Assembly (NCBI RefSeq): GCF_021654135.1
Contig: NZ_JAKGSD010000034.1
Span: 1-64,000, forward strand
Direction of reading: 5' to 3'
Source of the DNA: Amycolatopsis tucumanensis
GTDB taxonomy: Bacteria > Actinomycetota > Actinomycetes > Mycobacteriales > Pseudonocardiaceae
DNA: 64,000 nt
The translations under genes were made by a program, and so were the position numbers. Below the pieces are notes generated by a model that was given only the letters and a program-made list of their open reading frames with translations, was not told where the DNA came from and made no database searches. This document shows positions 61,104 through 64,000 of the stretch, in pieces; the first letter of the stretch is position 1, and every line of letters begins with the position of its first letter.

Positions 61104-61720
61104 ACGCTGCCCCCTTCGATGTCCAGCAGTTCGCGCATCGTCTTCAGGCAGCGGCCGCGGTTGGGTCCGATGCTGCCGCGCGGCATCTGCAGCGCTTCGG
61201 CGACGAGCCGGTACTCGGCGCGACCGGCGAGCACGGTGAGCCGCAGCAGTTCCTGGCACCGCTGCGGAAGCCTGCGGAAGGCACGCCAGAGCCGCTGGTC
61301 ACGCTCGGTGCGCAGCACCTCGGCCTCGGGCGCGGGCTCGGTGCTCGCCACGGTCTCGGCCAGTTCGTCGGTCAACGGCACCGGCGGCGGTTTCCGCCCG
61401 CGCACGCGCTGCGATTCGTGCCGGGCGGTGACGACCAGCCAGCCGGCGAGCGCCTTCGGCTCACGCAGCCGGTCGAGGTGGCTGACCAGAGCCAGCCACA
61501 CGGTCTGCACCACGTCCTCGGCCGAGTGGCTGTCCAGCCCCTGGCCGCGCGCCACGTTCCACACCAGCGGGGTGAGCTCGGCGACCAGCCGGTTCAGCGC
61601 GCGTTTGTCCCCCGCCCGCGCCGCGGCCAGGCACGCCTCGAACAGCTCCGGTCCGCGGAGTCCCTCCCAGGACGGATCCGCCTCGGCGGTCCTCGCTTCC
61701 GTCACCGCGTTCGCCCCCAC
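61100..61720 (-). CDS. ECF-type sigma-70 family RNA polymerase sigma factor
   Basis: A 206-residue sigma factor. Region 2 is about residues 30-90 (LVAELTPLVWNVARGQGLDSHSAEDVVQTVWLAL) and region 4 about 140-200 (LWRAFRRLPQRCQELLRLTVLAGRAEYRLVAEALQMPRGSIGPNRGRCLKTM). The N-terminal ~20 residues are variable. No transmembrane anti-sigma gene follows; instead the stop overlaps the Ig-like gene and the CHAT gene. Likely an intracellular signal-controlled activator of this module. Confidence 0.88.
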   Translation of the reverse strand: MGANAVTEARTAEADPSWEGLRGPELFEACLAAARAGDKRALNRLVAELTPLVWNVARGQGLDSHSAEDVVQTVWLALVSHLDRLREPKALAGWLVVTARHESQRVRGRKPPPVPLTDELAETVASTEPAPEAEVLRTERDQRLWRAFRRLPQRCQELLRLTVLAGRAEYRLVAEALQMPRGSIGPNRGRCLKTMRELLDIEGGSV

Positions 61721-61809
61721 TTCGCGTGGTTCTCCTCGGGTCAGCGCTAGGCAGTATCTCCGGCTCCGTCACCGTGCAGAGCACGAAGGCGGACGCCAGA
61801 TACACAACA

Positions 61810-62148
61810 TCACTCGTTTGGAGCAGTCACGGCGAGCACGAACGTGACGGAGCGGCGCGGCTCCACCTCCCACGGCCGCGCCAGCTCCGCCCGGAGCAGG
61901 TGCCGGCCGGGCTCGACGACGTCGAGCGCCAGCCGGCGCACACCCCCCTCGCCCGGTGGCCCCTCCCCGTGGGCCACCTCCCTGGACCGGACGTGCTCGT
62001 CCGCCACCACGCGGACCGCGTCCGGCAACCGCCAGCGCCACCGGTAACCCGACGCGCGGACCTCCGGCAGGCGCAGCTCCACCGTGTCCCCCACGTGGAG
62101 CCGCGCCGTCTCCCCCGAATCCGCCTGTGCGAGCCGGATCTGTGTCAC
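61810..62148 (-). CDS. chagasin-like (I42) cysteine protease inhibitor
   Basis: A 112-residue protein matching the inhibitor of cysteine peptidase family. All three binding loops of chagasin have counterparts: the NPTTG loop is degenerate as ASGYRW (32-37), the G-x-G-G loop is present (66-69) and R-P-W is at 91-93, followed by the terminal strand VTFVLAV. There is no signal peptide. It lies between a papain-like protease operon and a sigma factor, so the neighbouring C1 protease is its probable target. Family assignment by eye. Confidence 0.72.
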   Translation of the reverse strand: MTQIRLAQADSGETARLHVGDTVELRLPEVRASGYRWRWRLPDAVRVVADEHVRSREVAHGEGPPGEGGVRRLALDVVEPGRHLLRAELARPWEVEPRRSVTFVLAVTAPNE

Positions 62149-62220
62149 TGGAAGCTCCCCAGGGTGGCGGTGGCCGGCGGCCCCCTCGGCTGCCGGCCAC
62201 CGCCGGTCTGCGTGCCGTCG

Positions 62221-62844
62221 TCAGACCAGGATCTGGTCGATCTGCCCGGCGGCGTTCTCGTGGAAGGACACCGGCAGCCCGTGGTTGCGGGCCAGCAGTG
62301 CCAGCGTCGTCAGGGAGCTGCGCCCGTCCGCGGTGGCGGCGAGCCGCTTCCAGCCCAGGCCCGCGATGTCCACCCAGACGCCCGGGTTGGCGCTCGTCGA
62401 CCACAGCCGCGCGACCTGCCGGTTGTGCACCCAGACACCCTGCGCCTGCGGCGCGGGGTGGGCCGGCGTGCCGTTGCCGTTCGGCGGGGTGTTCGGGTCG
62501 TAGACCCCGCTCGGGGGCGGCGTGTTGGGGTCGTAGACACCGGTCGGCGGCGGGGTGTTGGGGTCGTAGACACCCGTCGGCGGCGGCGTATTGGGGTCGT
62601 ACACCCCCGTCGGCGGCGGCGTATTGGGGTCGTACACCCCCGTCGGCGGCGGCGTATTGGGGTCGTACACCCCCGTCGGCGGCGGCGTGTTCGGGTCGTA
62701 AACCCCCGTCGGCGGCGGGGTGTTCGGGTCGTAGACGCCGGCCGGGCCGTCGGAGCCGGGCGTCTCCCTGGTCAGTTCGGCGAGTTCGGCGTTCGGGTCG
62801 TCCTGCGGGCCGGAGTCCGGCGTCTCGCTCTTGCTCGTGGTCAT
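62221..62844 (-). CDS. proline-rich tandem-repeat protein sharing the protease C-terminal domain
   Basis: A 207-residue cytoplasmic protein. Residues 1-35 are acidic/Ser-rich; 36-123 are eight 11-residue repeats (GVYDPNTPPPT, the last two altered); 136-207 form a domain that aligns with the last ~70 residues of the C1 protease: R-L-x-S, G-x-W-V, LGW-x-RLA, LALLA, G-x-PVS. ATG has GGGGAG 7 bases upstream. It starts 13 bp after the protease stop. A bait, adaptor or substrate of the protease is a natural idea, not proved. Confidence 0.8.
   Translation of the reverse strand: MTTSKSETPDSGPQDDPNAELAELTRETPGSDGPAGVYDPNTPPPTGVYDPNTPPPTGVYDPNTPPPTGVYDPNTPPPTGVYDPNTPPPTGVYDPNTPPPTGVYDPNTPPPSGVYDPNTPPNGNGTPAHPAPQAQGVWVHNRQVARLWSTSANPGVWVDIAGLGWKRLAATADGRSSLTTLALLARNHGLPVSFHENAAGQIDQILV
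62476..62739. repeat. eight tandem 33-bp repeats
   Basis: Eight directly adjacent 33-bp units encode GVYDPNTPPPT-type repeats on the minus strand (8 x 11 residues). The middle units differ by few bases from each other; the ends are more diverged (C-terminal unit GVYDPNTPPNG). High DNA identity points to recent expansion by slippage. Confidence 0.93.
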
Positions 62845-62857
62845 GCTTCGCTCCCCA

Positions 62858-63964
62858 TCAGTAGGTGGTGGCAACCTTGGTCAGCACGCCCTGGTCGAGG
62901 AACGGGCTGACGGGATGCCCACCCGCCCGAGCCTCGGCGAGCAGCGCGAGCTGACGGCTCACGCCCGCGGCGTCCCCCGCGAGCCGGACCCAGCCCAGCT
63001 GCTCCAGGCACACCCATTCACCGGCACCGGCCGAGAACAGGCGCAGCGCGCGCTGCGGCGGTAGCCACGCGCGCAGGGTGACCCCGGTGCAGCCGAGGGT
63101 CGTCGGCCGCGGTTCCGGGTAGTCCTCGATGAAGGCCTCGCCGTAGGCGATCCGGAAGAACCCGCCCTCACCCCAGTCGGTGCCCCAGGAGTTCTTGCCG
63201 ATCCAGCAGTTCTGCTCGTCGTCCCAGCCGATGAGCGCGACGCAGTGCCCGCCGTTGCTCTCCGTCGTGGTGGCGCGGTAGATGCCGCCGGTGTAGTGGA
63301 AGAAGTCGTCGTAGATCACCATGCACGCGGTGACCGGGCCGTAGCCGTAGATGTGGTGCTTGATCGCGGCCGGGTCCTGGGTCAGGTCGACGACGCCCTC
63401 CGCACGCGCGACGCGGTTCACCCAGTTCGGGTGCAGCGCGCCGGCGCCCTCGTCCGAGTAGGGCCAGTAGTCCTCGAAGGTGACGCCCTTGGCCGCGCAG
63501 TCCCCCATCAGGTCGTCCGGCCAGGACCCGGTGTCACCCGGCTTGCGGTGTCCCGGCGCGAACCCGAAGAACAGGTGCGCCTCCGACAGGTCGAGCCGCA
63601 TGCCGGTGTTGCGGCGCGTGTAGGCGGCGGTCCCCTCGAGCGCCGCGATGGTGCCGAACGCGCTGCAGGACCCCGATTCCCCCTGGTCCTTCACCGGCGT
63701 GACGTAGCTGCGGCCGCACACGTCGCGGAGGTCGAACTTGGCGGGCAGCGTGCTGCCCGGCGCGTGCAGCGCGGTGCACGGCTGGCCGGCGGCCCCGAGC
63801 GCGACCTCGAGCATCCGCCCCGGCAACTCGGCCCGGGCTTCCACTTCGGCCGCGCTCGGGGCCGGCACCCCCAGTCGCACCCTGCGCGACTCGCCCGCCA
63901 GCCGGCTGAGCACCGTCTCCCCCGCCTGCCACGGATCCCCCATCGTGGCAAGGGAATCGCGCAC
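62858..63964 (-). CDS. papain-like C1 cysteine protease with C-terminal extra domain
   Basis: A 368-residue protein, or longer if it begins beyond the window: the frame is open to the right edge, but GTG at 63964 follows GAGGA by ~10 bases. The catalytic domain spans about 70-290, with oxyanion Gln94, Cys100 (SGSCSAF, Ser instead of the usual Trp after Cys), His240 and Asn258 (KNSWGTDWGEGG). Residues 295-368 are the extra domain shared with the repeat protein. No signal peptide or propeptide is evident, so the enzyme appears to be cytoplasmic. Part of a leftward operon with the repeat protein and inhibitor. Confidence 0.85.
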   Translation of the reverse strand: MRDSLATMGDPWQAGETVLSRLAGESRRVRLGVPAPSAAEVEARAELPGRMLEVALGAAGQPCTALHAPGSTLPAKFDLRDVCGRSYVTPVKDQGESGSCSAFGTIAALEGTAAYTRRNTGMRLDLSEAHLFFGFAPGHRKPGDTGSWPDDLMGDCAAKGVTFEDYWPYSDEGAGALHPNWVNRVARAEGVVDLTQDPAAIKHHIYGYGPVTACMVIYDDFFHYTGGIYRATTTESNGGHCVALIGWDDEQNCWIGKNSWGTDWGEGGFFRIAYGEAFIEDYPEPRPTTLGCTGVTLRAWLPPQRALRLFSAGAGEWVCLEQLGWVRLAGDAAGVSRQLALLAEARAGGHPVSPFLDQGVLTKVATTY

Positions 63965-64000
63965 GGCGCGGATTTCCTCGGCGAAGGGCCGGGGAGAGCT

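Noticed and set aside
62476..62739. 33-bp repeats as a CRISPR array
   Set aside because: Units are contiguous with no unique spacers and are translated as 11-residue protein repeats.

Overview
The window is very GC-rich, dense coding DNA with many GTG starts, ATGA/GTGA gene overlaps and families typical of Actinomycetia: a tRNA adenosine deaminase next to its associated protein, an MT0933-like antitoxin family protein, an FtsK/SpoIIIE ATPase beside small helical proteins, and an ECF sigma factor with a CHAT protein. A member of the Pseudonocardiales such as Amycolatopsis is plausible, but this is inferred from gene content and no ribosomal RNA is present.

Layout. 0-9.6 kb: a phosphoribosyltransferase/hydrolase pair, a lipid-anchored or membrane-tethered GH3 hexosaminidase, then a leftward set (tryptophanase, AraC regulator, XRE regulator, B12-type radical SAM enzyme) and a degenerate EAL-CBS-GGDEF protein. 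9.7-12.8 kb: a GntR-type regulator, an acetyltransferase and two tandem AraC regulators. 12.9-28.7 kb: a catabolic locus. A leftward operon (2-hydroxyacid oxidase D and F subunits, FAH-family hydrolase, RidA, class III aminotransferase) faces an IclR regulator; a second leftward group carries an M81 peptidase, a fold-II PLP enzyme and an M14-type deacylase; a five-gene dipeptide-type ABC importer follows rightward. Together they look like uptake and breakdown of a peptide-like or N-acyl amino acid substrate.

28.7-41.1 kb: a biosynthetic-looking cluster. LegB, LegC, LegG/NeuC-like, NeuD-like and a CBS-nucleotidyltransferase (PtmE-like) reproduce the early legionaminic acid pathway, but the NeuB-type synthase and CMP transferase are not in the window. 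Between them lie a KAS III enzyme, an SDR reductase, an MFS exporter and two CocE/NonD hydrolases. The 9.7-41.1 kb part looks less GC-rich than its flanks and may be accessory.

41.3-57.5 kb: mostly housekeeping or conserved actinobacterial genes: a large regulator that appears to be an XRE-winged helix-degenerate MNT-HEPN fusion, a lipase, a methyltransferase, two tRNA-Ser genes, a four-gene cassette around an FtsK-like ATPase, a decayed IS5-type element inserted at the stop codon of a small gene, secreted proteins including a large nuclease, TadA, an M20 amidohydrolase and prephenate dehydrogenase.

57.5-64 kb: an apparently intracellular proteolysis module. A papain-like C1 protease, a tandem-repeat protein that shares the protease's C-terminal domain, a chagasin-like (I42) cysteine protease inhibitor, an ECF sigma factor, an Ig-like small protein and a TPR-CHAT (caspase-like) protein all read leftward. 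This is the most striking candidate for an undescribed system in the window.
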